Source: Oxynema aestuarii AP17 (GTDB lineage: Bacteria > Cyanobacteriota > Cyanobacteriia > Cyanobacteriales > Laspinemataceae). Taken from it: a stretch of 64,000 bases of DNA. Under the pieces are notes generated by a model. That model ran no database searches. It saw only the letters and a list, made by a program, of their open reading frames with translations, and was not told the DNA's origin. Below are positions 1 through 8,321 of this stretch, in pieces (position 1 is the stretch's first letter; each line of letters begins with the position of its first letter). The stretch spans positions 248,001 to 312,000 of the forward strand of contig NZ_CP051167.1 of assembly GCF_012295525.1 (NCBI RefSeq), read 5' to 3'. The translations under genes and the position numbers were made by a program.

Positions 1-219
1 CTCAAGAAGAATACCCAGCTTCACATCATTTCAGGAGCGAGTTTGGGCCACAAAAATCGACAGCGTCACGTCGGATTCGATCGCGACGGCTTAGAAGCGA
101 TTTTATTGCGCGTACAAGCTTTGGGCGTCAAATACAAGATTCGTCGGGAAAAACCGCTCAACTTTTTGGTCAAAGATATCGAAGGACGGACCATCGAAAT
201 GGCCGAAGTTTCTAGTTAA
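1..219 (+). CDS. VOC (glyoxalase/bleomycin-resistance) family protein, C-terminal part
   Basis: Only the last 72 codons are in the window; the frame is open from base 1 to TAA at 217-219. The end of the protein fits the second half of a VOC domain: a HVGFD-type strand, a helix with LEAILLRVQALGV, then NFLVKDIEGRTIEMAE, which resembles the FxxDPDGNxIEL ending whose Glu often binds metal in this fold. The exact substrate cannot be judged from this piece. The gene converges on the LysR gene and the two share the hairpin at 237-260. The family call rests on the motif pattern alone. Confidence 0.5.
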   Translation, partial: LKKNTQLHIISGASLGHKNRQRHVGFDRDGLEAILLRVQALGVKYKIRREKPLNFLVKDIEGRTIEMAEVSS

Positions 220-236
220 GGCGCACAAATGCGTAC

Positions 237-260
237 AAAAGCCCCCAGATGGGGGCTTTT
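237..260. terminator. Bidirectional intrinsic terminator
   Basis: An A-run, GCCCCC, a 4-nt loop, GGGGGC and a T-run form a perfect hairpin with T-tracts on both strands. It lies 18 nt after the VOC-like stop on the plus strand and 131 nt after the LysR stop on the minus strand, so it can end transcription of both convergent genes. Confidence 0.85.
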
Positions 261-390
261 CAATTCGGTTGAAAGCTCGGAATTTCCGGTATATTGCTGC
301 AATTGGTCACCCCCCTCAAATAACGCCGATCTCCCCTCGTTTAACCCCCGAGGATTCTAAGCCGCGCGATCGCCGTCATGGCGAAATCGT

Positions 391-1320
391 TCAATCGGTG
401 ATTTTAAAGTCGGCGGTCTCCTGCGCGACTTTGCGACCTTCATTGAGCAAATAATCGAAAAAGGTTTGCGCCACCACGGACAATTGTTTGCCCGCCGGAT
501 AAATAACGTGCCAGTAGCGGCGAATCGGGAAGTGTTGGACGTCGAGAATAGTCAGGCGCTTCATCGACCCTTCCAGGGCCAGGGTATGGCGCGAGAGAAC
601 CGAAATGCCGAAGCCTCCGGCGATCGCCTGTTTGATCGCTTCGTTACTGCCGAGATCGAGACGCACTCTGACATCGACTTCTTTTTGATCGAATAACTCT
701 TGAACCGCACTGCGCGTTCCCGAACCCGGTTCGCGCATGATAAACGGTTCCCCGTTCAGCCGTTCGATCGGGATATTTTTCTCCTTGGCGAGGGGGTGAT
801 TGGTCGGCGCCAGAACCACCAACGGATTTTCCAAGAAGGGCTGACAACTGATATCCTTACTTTCAGGCGGATTGCTCAGGATGTAAAGATCGTCCAAGTT
901 TTGATTGAGGCGATCGAGAAGTCCTTCGTGATTCATCACGTTGAGGGAAACTTCGACCCCGGGATAACGCTGGCAAAACGGCCCGAGTAAGCGCGGAATC
1001 ACATATTTTGCCGTCGTGATCGCGCTCAAGCGCAATTGACCTTGTTTCATGCCTTTGAGATCGGCAACGGTCATTTCAAATTGAGCCAAACGCTCGAATA
1101 CATCCCGACAGGTTACGAGTAATTCTTGTCCCGCTTCCGTCAGATATAACTTCTTGCCGACTTGCTCGAACAGGGGCATTCCCACCGCTTTACCGAGCTG
1201 TTTGACTTGCATCGAAACGGACGGTTGCGTCAGAAACAGCTCTTCTGCGGCACGAGTAAAACTCCCATGTCGGGCTGCAGCTTCAAACACTTTAAGCTGA
1301 TGCAGTGTTGCCTGCTTCAA
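391..1320 (-). CDS. LysR-family transcriptional regulator, CmpR/NdhR (CcmR) type
   Basis: A 309-residue LysR regulator with an N-terminal winged HTH (HQLKVFEAAARHGSFTRAAE, then LTQPSVSMQVKQL) and a periplasmic-binding-protein-like effector domain from about residue 90. In cyanobacteria this subtype controls inorganic-carbon uptake and NDH-1 genes and senses metabolites such as 2-phosphoglycolate or 2-oxoglutarate. The start chosen is TTG at 1320 because GGAG lies about 7 nt upstream and family members begin with KxATLHQLKVFE; a longer TTG start at 1341 would place that Shine-Dalgarno inside the gene. The plastid Ycf30/RbcR subtype begins differently, so I favour CmpR/NdhR, but the sequence does not tell which. 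The target operon is not visible here. Confidence 0.85.
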   Translation of the reverse strand: MKQATLHQLKVFEAAARHGSFTRAAEELFLTQPSVSMQVKQLGKAVGMPLFEQVGKKLYLTEAGQELLVTCRDVFERLAQFEMTVADLKGMKQGQLRLSAITTAKYVIPRLLGPFCQRYPGVEVSLNVMNHEGLLDRLNQNLDDLYILSNPPESKDISCQPFLENPLVVLAPTNHPLAKEKNIPIERLNGEPFIMREPGSGTRSAVQELFDQKEVDVRVRLDLGSNEAIKQAIAGGFGISVLSRHTLALEGSMKRLTILDVQHFPIRRYWHVIYPAGKQLSVVAQTFFDYLLNEGRKVAQETADFKITD

Positions 1321-2222
1321 AACCCTTTCTCCTTTACCCAAAAATCTATAAACTAAAACTTATTATAACTATCAAAAGCCGTTACTTTTCTTTATGGTAG
1401 GCTTGCGTTAATATAATTTTACGTTCAATAACTGTAAGATTTCCTTCCTTCACCGGGGCGTTGCCCGAGAAATCGATTTTCTCAAGGGAATACCTGTAGT
1501 CATTATCTCCTGCTTACTACCCTGACGAATGTCGGTGACCGTGCAACGCTTTTTTACTTGACTCCCTTTAACATTGTAGGGGAGGCGATCGCCTCCTTCG
1601 GGAATATCCTCCCGAAAAACCCTTTCCACTTGACTTTTCTCCTTTACCCATTGGATTTGGCGACAGGAATTTTCCCGAGTGATTTTACTCGCTAGTAGCT
1701 CAGTGTTCCTTACTCCTGTTACTGGTATCTTTCCTGCTCGTATTTCCGGCTAGCCTAGGGGTTTTTCCCCTAGGTTTTTTATTGAACCCTATCGCTTGTG
1801 CAGTTGTTGCCTTTCCCAATCCACCCACGTAACCTGTAATTTCCGTACAAACGGCAATCCAGCCACCCAGCAATAATGGTTATCACCAAATTGAGGATGG
1901 CTAGATTGCCGATAATTATAAAATTCGTAAAAATTTTGACGTTTTGAGGGGTTTGGGGAGTAATCAATCCCCCTCAACAATTTTCAATGGAGCGTTGGGA
2001 TGCACGGACTCCCCAAACATGCTATAACTCTCCTCCCTGACCGAACCCGAAATAGCAAAAACCAAGGTAGATCCATACAAGTTTTTTGGACAACCTGTAG
2101 TTTCTATAAATCTTAGGAACTAGGATAGCGCCGATCGCCTAGATCTAAGACCCATAAGTTCCCTTACAGGCAATTTATTGGATTATTGTCGGAGTTGTAT
2201 TGTTTGAATCAGCGTGGGTCGT
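1321..2222. other. Long gene-free stretch upstream of the LysR gene
   Basis: About 900 bases without a convincing coding region. The first part should hold the LysR promoter, which is AT-rich. Around 1581-1616 are two consecutive palindromes: GGAGGCGATCGCCTCC, which contains HIP1, and TTCGGGA/TCCCGAA. A strong plus-strand terminator follows at 1754-1780. Short open frames at 1779-1980 on the minus strand have no recognisable composition or ribosome site. Confidence 0.5.
1754..1780 (+). terminator. Intrinsic terminator with no gene in front of it
   Basis: CCTAGGGG, a T5 loop, CCCCTAGG and six T residues make a perfect 8-bp stem with a plus-strand T-tract only. No plus-strand coding region precedes it, which suggests it ends an untranslated transcript. 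Confidence 0.75.
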
Positions 2223-3032
2223 TCACGAAGGCAATCCAGGACGGGGTAAATCGAAATGATTGCTGGATGAATGAGAAGAATGTGAAGAATTCAGAAAACT
2301 TACGTAAGACATATTTGCATGTTGTTTTGGTGGGGGACTCGGTTCTGGCGATCGCATTCCCGGGCCGTGTTCTTGATACAAACCGATCGCCCCTTCCAGT
2401 TTTGCCTGAGCTAAATTAGCACCACTTAAATCCGCGCCACTTAAATTGGCTCCATTTAAGTTAGCATTTAATAAATTGGCATTTCTCAAGCTCACGCCAC
2501 TCAAATTAGCATCGCTTAAATCCGCTTCGACCAAACGAGCATCACTCAAATCCGCATTGGACAAATTCGCTCCGATCATTTGAGCGTGACCGAGATTAGT
2601 CCCCGCCAGATTCGCACCACTCAAATTCGCCCCAGTTAATTCAGCACCGATTAAATTCGCCCCTTCCAGAGAAGCCCCGCTTAAATTGGCTTCTTCTAAA
2701 TGAGTATTGACTAAGCTCGCAAACACCAAATCCGCACCTCCCAAGTCGGCGTGATGGAGTTTGGCATCTAAAAGATTGACACCTTTCCCATCAATCCCGC
2801 TTAGATCGCTATTTCCTAAGTCCGTGGCGACCAAGTTCGCAAAACTGAGATCCGCACCACTTAAGTTAGCCCCGGCGAGATTGGTTCCGTTGAGATTGGC
2901 AAACATTAATTTAGCCCCACTCAAATCCGCCCCACTCAGATTGACCCGAGTCAGATGGGCATCTCTAAGGTCGCCTCCCTGACATTGTTTCGTTGCCAGT
3001 AAGCGTTTGATATGGGAGTTGTTGGCAGACAT
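2223..3032 (-). CDS. Pentapeptide repeat protein
   Basis: A 269-residue protein in which residues from about 22 to 220 are almost continuous A(N/D)LxX pentapeptides (ANLSG, ADLSG, ANLNG and so on), close to forty in tandem. These fold as a right-handed quadrilateral beta-helix. The short N-terminus (MSANNSHIKRLLATKQC) may cap the helix. The C-terminal ~45 residues are a Ser/His/Pro-rich, probably disordered tail. No signal peptide or membrane segment is seen, so it should be cytosolic. Such proteins are very common in cyanobacteria and mostly without known function; a few mimic DNA and inhibit gyrase, but nothing here shows that role. The DNA itself is a degenerate 15-bp repeat. Confidence 0.92.
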   Translation of the reverse strand: MSANNSHIKRLLATKQCQGGDLRDAHLTRVNLSGADLSGAKLMFANLNGTNLAGANLSGADLSFANLVATDLGNSDLSGIDGKGVNLLDAKLHHADLGGADLVFASLVNTHLEEANLSGASLEGANLIGAELTGANLSGANLAGTNLGHAQMIGANLSNADLSDARLVEADLSDANLSGVSLRNANLLNANLNGANLSGADLSGANLAQAKLEGAIGLYQEHGPGMRSPEPSPPPKQHANMSYVSFLNSSHSSHSSSNHFDLPRPGLPS

Positions 3033-4161
3033 ATCCTTATCCTCCGATCCTAGAACTGCCGATTTCTCGCGTCAGAAACCCGCAGGTAAAATGCTTCGTA
3101 ACAATGCACAGGGCGTTTTACCCACCGCAAAAATTTAAAAACCCACTGTTATTTACACGGAATCTGAGAAATTTCAGGATAGTTCGCCAGAAAATCGGGC
3201 TGCCTATAGCCGAGTCTCCCTTAAATTCACAGAATATCGGCTTTAACAAGCATGTGTGTCTTGGCATTAATCCAAACAGTTGTAAGGATAAAAAACAAAA
3301 GTTGCTCCCGAATAAACACAGGAGCGATTGAAGGGAAGGACGATGTTTGTTCCGATCTAAAAATCGATCGCCTACCCGATGCGCGTCGTCGATGCACTGA
3401 CCAATAAAAATTAGCCCACTTGCTCGTTGGGTGGAGGTGGAGATCGAGGGTCAATGCAACCGCTTGAAAGAGCAAGAAAGCAAAAGTCATCGAACGATTG
3501 AAATATTGACCCTATATTCTTTGTTGATAAAAAAACCTCCCAGCCAACTGACTAGGAGGAAGTCAGGGTGCAACTGCTTTATTTCTTCCTCGATTGACCG
3601 ATAACTCCGGACTTGTTTTGAGCTTTTTGAGAGAATCCGGTCGCGCGAATCCCAGCACTACCCAACTCACGGTCTGAAAAGACGGCTCAAAAGCTGGCCC
3701 CTTGGCGGTTTGATTCTAAATAGCGATCTTTTGCGGGGGATTGAAGTAGGATGGCGTCTGCGATCGATATATATAATCCGCGATCGTTATGTATAGTGTA
3801 TTTTTGTATAAATAACCCATAAGGCGATTGAGTTGCTGTTCGCCCCTCTCAAAAGTTGATTTTTGTCTCAAATCAACTCATTTCTCAAATTATGATGGTT
3901 CTACCGAACCTAGTATGGTGAAAATTGCAAAAATCCTGTTAGAGCAGGACTTGGCCTCAATTTGACAATAAAGCAATCTATTAAGAACCAAAACTCACTC
4001 TCACTCAGTCAGATATATTGGGTTTAGAAATGTTAGATTTTGTAAGTGCGGCAGATTTAACAACTGGGTTGGCAAAAGTTGAAGAATATTCTGAGGAGAG
4101 CGATTCCTATGGAACACTTCGTGAACGTACTGATGAGGAAGAGTAGGATTATGGTAGATAT
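3033..4161. other. Gene-poor 1.1-kb stretch
   Basis: No confident gene. Small frames at 3104-3331 (+), 3227-3490 (-) and 4001-4186 (-) lack ribosome sites and recognisable protein sequence. A CCTCC/GGAGG inverted pair occurs near 3536-3560. The pentapeptide gene promoter must lie in the first part. A 38-codon frame at 4030 is listed separately with low confidence. Confidence 0.4.
4030..4146 (+). CDS. Possible very short acidic peptide or gene remnant
   Basis: ATG at 4030 opens 38 codons beginning MLDFVSAADLTTG and ending in an acidic run (RTDEEE). The frame is already open upstream to 3985 (KLTLTQSDILGLE), so this may be the tail of a decayed gene rather than a complete small gene. There is no good Shine-Dalgarno and I recognise no family. 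It ends 15 bases before the inverted-repeat element at 4162. Confidence 0.2.
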   Translation: MLDFVSAADLTTGLAKVEEYSEESDSYGTLRERTDEEE

Positions 4162-4276
4162 GGTAGGGTGCGTTAGCAGGAGACAAAATGAGGATACCAA
4201 CATTTAACCTTCATTCCTGCGTAACGCACCGAAACCTTGGAATTGTTGCTTAAAGCAGCGCCTAACGCACCCTACC
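4162..4276. repeat. 115-bp element with perfect 15-bp terminal inverted repeats
   Basis: GGTAGGGTGCGTTAG at 4162-4176 is repeated inverted at 4262-4276. An internal GCGTAACGCACC segment carries the same core. The right arm supplies the TAG stop of the sulfotransferase remnant (4272-4274). A related GGTGCGTTA...TAACACACCCTACC block occurs inside the tandem units at about 6552-6614 and 7044-7106, so this is a dispersed, MITE-like family. Confidence 0.7.
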
Positions 4277-4988
4277 AGTTGAAGTTTTGTCCGAGATAAT
4301 CTTCGAGTTGCTGGTTATAGGGGCGGAAATATTCCGTAAGCTGTTGATTGAACTCTGGGCTAATGGCGTTATACTGTCGCGGATTAAGATTGCGATATTC
4401 CGGTAAACGGTGATGTTCCAGTCCTAAAAAGGTGTAAATCTGTTGCAGGGTGGCGGGGGGATTCTGAAATAAGTCTTCGCTGGGAAGGACGAGAATCTGT
4501 TCTCTGGGAAACTGCTCGAACCACTGGGGAAAATAGCGGATATACTGGCTAAAGGCAAGGTTACGAGCTAGGTTTAAACTAATGTCAGTTTGAACAATGG
4601 TCTGTTGTTTGAGCAAACATTGCAGCCAGCTAACCCCTGTTTTTAGGTCGGTATAAAGTTGGTCGGCTATGACATCAACTTTGGCTAAATCAATGTGGGT
4701 TACGCCGTCAAGGGTTTGGGTAAAAGTGGGGTCGCTGATGTTTTGGCGCTGATAAAAGTCTGAGATGGTGCGTTGGACGGGATTTCGCAGCAGGATAATG
4801 ATTTTAATGTCTGGAAACCAGTGGCGCAGAGATTGGGCGAGGTGGGGTTGAATGATGTATCCGGGGGTGGCTTCTCCGGTTTGATAAGTGGGATGTTCGA
4901 TGGGTGGAAAATAATCCAGATAATCGGTGGGAATTTCCCTTGTTGCCAATGGGTTTCACCCGTGAAGTAGCGCAGTTCTTTGGCAAGG
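4272..4988 (-). pseudogene. Sulfotransferase remnant (N-terminal loss and frameshift)
   Basis: The frame 4272-4949 encodes about 225 residues resembling a PAPS-dependent sulfotransferase: YLDYFPPIEHPTYQTGEATPGYI, the 3'-phosphate-binding region LLRNPVQRTISDFYQ, and a C-terminal LPSEDLFQNPPATLQQIYTFLGL. The expected N-terminal PAPS 5'-phosphosulfate loop (GxxxxGTTxL) is absent. Just upstream, in another frame, LAKELRYFTGETHWQQGK continues the homology, so a one-base frameshift lies near 4925-4935, and an in-frame TAA follows further upstream. The enzyme should be inactive. Its stop codon lies in the adjoining inverted repeat. Intact sulfotransferase genes occur at 22935 and 26957 but belong to a different subgroup. 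Confidence 0.7.
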
Positions 4989-5201
4989 GTTAAAGGTTAA
5001 AGCTTTCTGGTAATGGTTGAGAACGGCTTGGGTGTGGGAATCGTTTTTCACGCTGCATTAGACATCTCCAATAATTGCGCGTTACTCCAGCCATATCAAC
5101 ACTTTAGATCTGATTTTTGGAGATGTCTATTGATTTCGTTGCGATCGCTTAAAATAAACCATAGCTCAACGGTAGCTTATCTCAAGTTGCTTTTAGTAGA
5201 G

Positions 5202-5747
5202 ATGTCTATGTCACAGTCAACCGCAACCGTTCCTTTGGTAGAATTTTTGGCTCAATCGAATATTGAGTCCTCTCCAGCATGGGAATTAATTGATGGGAGG
5301 GTTGTTCAAAAGCCTATGCCAACTCTGTTTCATTCACGCTTGCAACGTAATCTGGTCAATACTATCAATAATCGCGCCGATGGGTTTGAAGCCATTCAAG
5401 AATTACGCTGTATTATTCCACCTTATTCCCCCGTCCCCGATATTGCTGTCATTGCTGAGGAAAGACTTTCGGATGAGGATGAGCCATTCAATGGCGCTCC
5501 AGATTGGCTGATTGAAATTCGCTCTCCTGACCAGGGGACTTTAGACTTACAAAATAAGATTCTCCACTGTCTCAGTAATGGGACGCAACTGGCTTGGTTA
5601 ATCGATTGTCAACGCCAGCAGATTTGGGTTTGGGAAGGGGAGAATTTACCAATTATTTATTCGGGTGCAGATGTTTTACCCGATCTTGGTCTAGGTCTAG
5701 AGCTTACGGTGGATCGCATTTTGGCAATGACTCGACAAAAGTCGTGA
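5202..5747 (+). CDS. Uma2-family putative restriction-like endonuclease
   Basis: A 181-residue Uma2 protein with a PD-(D/E)XK nuclease-like fold. The N-terminus carries the signature WELIDGRVVQKPMPTLFHSRLQ, then PDIAVI for the metal-binding Asp and WLIEIRSPDQ for the ExK-like strand, followed by LQNKILHCLSNGTQLAWLID. The usual Lys of this strand is not obvious, so activity is uncertain. Start chosen at ATG 5202 (MSMSQST); a second ATG lies at 5208. The open frame extends back to 5013 but that part looks non-coding and contains a 12-bp inverted repeat (5059-5070 / 5118-5129). The family is greatly expanded in cyanobacteria and its role is unknown. It stands alone between two debris regions. 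Confidence 0.85.
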   Translation: MSMSQSTATVPLVEFLAQSNIESSPAWELIDGRVVQKPMPTLFHSRLQRNLVNTINNRADGFEAIQELRCIIPPYSPVPDIAVIAEERLSDEDEPFNGAPDWLIEIRSPDQGTLDLQNKILHCLSNGTQLAWLIDCQRQQIWVWEGENLPIIYSGADVLPDLGLGLELTVDRILAMTRQKS

Positions 5748-5825
5748 TGCGTTCTCTAGTGAAATTCAATAGTTCCTTGGCTGGGGGATATCCCAGAGCG
5801 TCCAGGGTCGTCCCGCAATGCGTTC

Positions 5826-6095
5826 TTAGATTTTCGTGGGTTGGAGGCTAAAGGTTAAGCACAGCGTAAACGCAACATGGGATTGACATTCGTAGGATGC
5901 GCGGCGGTTTTGCTCAAATGTAGATGCCAACTGCTCTACTACTTGTTCTGACAGCATCTCATTCACCAACTGATAAGCAGCATCAGGGTTTCCTGATTTG
6001 GCTGCACGGTAGGCAAAATGCTTTTTAACTTCTAATTCTGGGGCATGAATCCATACCGATGGAAATTCATCCCAAGGAAATCGCACAACTGTCAT
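5826..6095 (-). pseudogene. N-terminal fragment of a phosphoribosyltransferase-like protein
   Basis: ATG at 6095 opens MTVVRFPWDEFPSVWIH, APELEVKKHFAYRAAKSG and NPDAAYQLVNEML, which I recognise as the start of a cyanobacterial phosphoribosyltransferase-like protein. After about residue 65 the sequence changes to unrelated residues and stops at 5826. The catalytic PRPP loop is absent. What looks like the matching C-terminal half lies at 7786-8109 on the same strand but upstream in the direction of transcription, so the two halves are in the wrong order. Family naming is from memory and moderate. Confidence 0.45.
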
Positions 6096-6176
6096 TAGCC
6101 AAACAACCTCCACTGAATAGCCCCTGAGAAACCGGCTTTCTTGCCGGAATTCTAGCCAAACCCCCAATCTTTACGT

Positions 6177-6542
6177 CTAAAAAGCAGATTTCTGACCCGT
6201 TTCCCGTTCTCCCCTCAAATACACCTCTCCCCCGACGATCCCCACCACCGCTAGGGCTAAACCAATCCAAGCCCCCACTACTCCCCACAGCAGAATACTC
6301 AAGGCAATCAGCAGAGTACAGCCAATATACGTACTGGCAACTTGGGCGTGAGTCCAACCGGACTGCTGCAATCGTTGATATAAATGACTCCGATGGCCTT
6401 TGAAGATGTTTTCCCGACGGATGAGGCGGCGGATGAGGGTATAGATGGCGTCAGCCGTGAGGGGGAGGGTGATGGTTAGGGCTGTCCAAGCTTGCATGGG
6501 ATTGTCGGCGTTGAGGAGGGCGATCGCAATGGTTGCGCCGAG
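6177..6542 (-). pseudogene. GlcNAc-1-phosphate transferase C-terminal fragment, copy 1
   Basis: Encodes the distal part of a WecA/MraY-like polyprenyl-phosphate sugar-1-phosphate transferase: [40 protein letters not shown], then two hydrophobic segments and [14 protein letters not shown] is the conserved cytoplasmic loop of this family. The N-terminal half, with the DDxxD magnesium site and the GFLxxN region, is missing. Upstream it runs into a palindromic repeat and not into a start region. It is the first unit of a 492-bp tandem array. Confidence 0.7.
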
Positions 6543-6660
6543 TGGTGCGTTACGGCTGGAACGAAGGTTAATTGTTTTTCCCTAAAATTAATTGCCAGCC
6601 TAACACACCCTACCGAGGGAGCGCGATCGCCCATCCATCCCTCTGTTCGATGCAGCAGAA

Positions 6661-6679
6661 GACACAGCATTGCTGTGTC
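6661..6679. repeat. GACACAGCA-T-TGCTGTGTC palindrome
   Basis: A perfect 9-bp inverted repeat with a single-base loop, followed by CCTAC. The same palindrome recurs at 7153-7171 in the next tandem unit and, slightly longer, at 39602-39622, which marks it as a dispersed repeat of this genome. Confidence 0.7.
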
Positions 6680-6680
6680 C

Positions 6681-7034
6681 CTACGGGTGGATTGCTACAC
6701 TCCTCCCCAAATACACCTCTCCCCCGACCATCCCCACAACTACAAGGGCTAACCCTATCCAAGCCCCCACTACTCCCCACAGCAGAATACTCAAGGCAAT
6801 CAGCAGAGTACAGCCAATATAGGTACTGGCAACTTGGGCGTGAGTCCAACCGGACTGCTGCAATCGTTGATATAAATGACTCCGATGGCCTTTGAAGATG
6901 TTTTCCCGACGGATGAGGCGGCGGATGAGGGTATAGATGGCGTCAGCCGTGAGGGGGAGGGTGATGGTTAGGGCTGTCCAAGCTTGCATGGGATTGTCGG
7001 CGTTGAGGAGGGCGATCGCAATGGTTGCGCCGAG
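6681..7034 (-). pseudogene. GlcNAc-1-phosphate transferase C-terminal fragment, copy 2
   Basis: Nearly identical to copy 1 from [20 protein letters not shown] to GEVYL, but the reading frame then runs into the spacer (GRSVAIHP, stop at 6681). It has no start region and no N-terminal catalytic half. It lies wholly inside the second 492-bp unit. Confidence 0.7.
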
Positions 7035-7152
7035 TGGTGCGTTACGGCTGGAACGAAGGTTAATTGTTTTTCCCTAAAATTAATTGCCAGCCTAACACAC
7101 CCTACCGAGGGAGCGCGATCGCCCATCCATCCCTCTGTTCGATGCAGCAGAA

Positions 7153-7171
7153 GACACAGCATTGCTGTGTC
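7153..7171. repeat. Second copy of the GACACAGCA palindrome
   Basis: Identical to 6661-6679 and exactly 492 bp further on, as expected from the tandem amplification. Confidence 0.7.
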
Positions 7172-7172
7172 C

Positions 7173-7568
7173 CTACGGGTGGATTGCTATACTCCTCCCC
7201 AAATACACCTCTGCCCCGACGATCCCCACCACCGCTAGGGCTAAACCAATCCAAGCCCCCACTACTCCCCACAGCAGAATACTCAAGGCAATCAGCAGAG
7301 TACAGCCAATATACGTACTGGCAACTTGGGCGTGAGTCCAACCGGACTGCTGCAATCGTTGATATAAATGACTCCGATGGCCTTTGAAGATGTTTTCCCG
7401 ACGGATGAGGCGGCGGATGAGGGTATAGAGAACCGTACTGCCCACATCGCCCATGAAGATTTTGGCGGGAGACCAGTTCCACCACAAGAAGCCCAGGAGG
7501 GCAGCAATGAGAAGCCACCAGAGGAATTGGTGTAGGTCGAGGGCGAGAAAACCTTCTCTAATTTTCAC
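7173..7568 (-). pseudogene. GlcNAc-1-phosphate transferase C-terminal fragment, copy 3 with internal deletion
   Basis: This copy reaches further toward the N-terminus than copies 1 and 2 ([20 protein letters not shown], the family's conserved FMGDxGS motif). It lacks about 35 residues, so that GSTVL is joined directly to YTLIRRLIRR. The deletion junction at about 7430 is also the end of the tandem homology. A start at 7568 (MKIREGFLALDL) is formal only. No functional enzyme is expected. Confidence 0.7.
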
Positions 7569-7630
7569 AGCCTCGGAACGTTTTCATTCTAGTGCTAGAA
7601 TCTAGGTTGATGGTGAGTCCGGAGGTGACT

Positions 7631-7759
7631 ATGGAAGCTCTGCGAATCATTACCAAACCTGTCAATGGTCAATTGGTTATCGATCTACCGCTTTCTTTAA
7701 CCAGCGATCGCCAATATGAAGTCATCGTCCTCCCAGCTATGTCGTTTTACTTAACTTAG
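7631..7759 (+). CDS. Short antitoxin-like protein, probably truncated
   Basis: A 42-codon frame with an excellent Shine-Dalgarno (GGAGGTG 4 nt before ATG 7631). The product starts MEALRIITKPVNGQLVIDLP and continues SDRQYEVIVLPA, resembling the N-terminal half of the small cyanobacterial proteins that precede PIN or RelE-type toxins. It then turns into MSFYLT and stops where the phosphoribosyltransferase-like fragment begins, so the natural C-terminus seems replaced. No toxin gene follows on this strand. Function is inferred from resemblance only. Confidence 0.4.
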   Translation: MEALRIITKPVNGQLVIDLPLSLTSDRQYEVIVLPAMSFYLT

Positions 7760-7785
7760 AAAGCTCCCTAACCCGCATGGCAATT

Positions 7786-8109
7786 TCAACTTTGCTCTGC
7801 CTGAGTAATTCTATTTCCGATTCGGTCAATTGTCGGGGTTTTGAGCAAGTAACGTGCTTCAGACTCTGTAAAGCAGTCAAAGTTGAAGCCGAATCGGTTT
7901 TGCCACCATTGTTCAAGTTCGCATCCATGTTTTGACCTCAATGCATTCAGACTGGTTTCTGTTAAAGCGAGATTGGCTGAATAGGGTTTGCCCGTTAGGG
8001 CGGTTGCAACTATGACCTTTCCTTGGCCTCGAATAATATGCGATCGCTCTTTGGTGAGGGTTCTACTTGAAAAACTGGGTTTCTGCCCTAAGTTTCTGCC
8101 TAACACCAA
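7786..8109 (-). pseudogene. C-terminal fragment of a phosphoribosyltransferase-like protein
   Basis: From about residue 30 the frame reads GKVIVATALTGKPYSANLAL, then LRSKHGCELEQWWQNRFGF and TESEARYLLKT, the distal half of a cyanobacterial phosphoribosyltransferase-like protein. Its natural stop is at 7786. The first 30 codons (RNLGQKPSFSSRTLTKERSH) are unrelated and overlap a GAAACCC/GGGTTTC-type repeat, so no proper N-terminus exists here. The matching N-terminal half may be the fragment at 5826-6095. Confidence 0.45.
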
Positions 8110-8119
8110 GCGTTAGTCA

Positions 8120-8134
8120 AGAAACCCGGTTTCT
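8120..8134. repeat. AGAAACC-C-GGTTTCT palindrome
   Basis: A 7-bp inverted repeat with a one-base centre. Degenerate relatives occur close by (GCAGAAACCCAGTTTTTC near 8075, GAGAAACCGGCTTTCTTG near 6126), so it is a member of a short dispersed repeat set. Confidence 0.5.
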
Positions 8135-8262
8135 GACCCTCCTGCTAATCTGCTGGTTTTCTTTCTAATTGACCTAAGATAATCAGGCTTTCTAAGTCTT
8201 CTAACGCTCCGGGTAAATATTGGTATATTTCCCCTCAAAAGGTATGGATATTTTGGATGAAT

Positions 8263-8309
8263 CTTACACCAGTCAAGACAATATGGTATAATGGTAGAAA
8301 TTTTATACC
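8263..8309 (+). promoter_or_regulatory. vapBC promoter with operator-like inverted repeat over the -10 box
   Basis: A perfect TATAAT sits at 8287-8292, with CTTACA (4 of 6 matches to TTGACA) 18 nt upstream at 8263-8268. The -10 box overlaps the left arm of a perfect 7-bp inverted repeat, GGTATAA (8285-8291) and TTATACC (8303-8309). VapB-type antitoxins normally autorepress by binding such a palindrome, so this is the likely operator. It lies 13 nt before the antitoxin start. Confidence 0.6.
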
Positions 8310-8321
8310 TTGGTATTGGCA

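Larger units (their letters stand above)
6216..7430. repeat. 492-bp tandem repeat array, about 2.5 copies
   Basis: Units begin at 6216, 6708 and 7200; landmark strings such as CAAATACACCTCT recur exactly 492 bp apart. Each full unit holds a transferase C-terminal fragment, a GGTGCGTTA-type palindromic repeat, an HIP1-containing spacer and a GACACAGCA/TGCTGTGTC palindrome. The third unit is partial and is broken at about 7430. Divergence between units is very low, so the amplification is recent. Confidence 0.9.

Noticed and set aside
1779-1980. Small minus-strand frames near 1.8-2.0 kb
   Set aside because: They begin or end in the terminator region, overlap each other and have no ribosome site.
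2761-2982. Plus-strand frame across the pentapeptide gene
   Set aside because: Low-complexity shadow of the repeat DNA on the other strand.
3104-3490. Two overlapping small frames in the 3-4 kb gap
   Set aside because: No ribosome site, no recognisable motif, overlapping on opposite strands.
6492-6752. Plus-strand frames repeated in each 492-bp unit
   Set aside because: They only recur because the DNA is tandemly duplicated; antisense to the transferase fragments and repeats.
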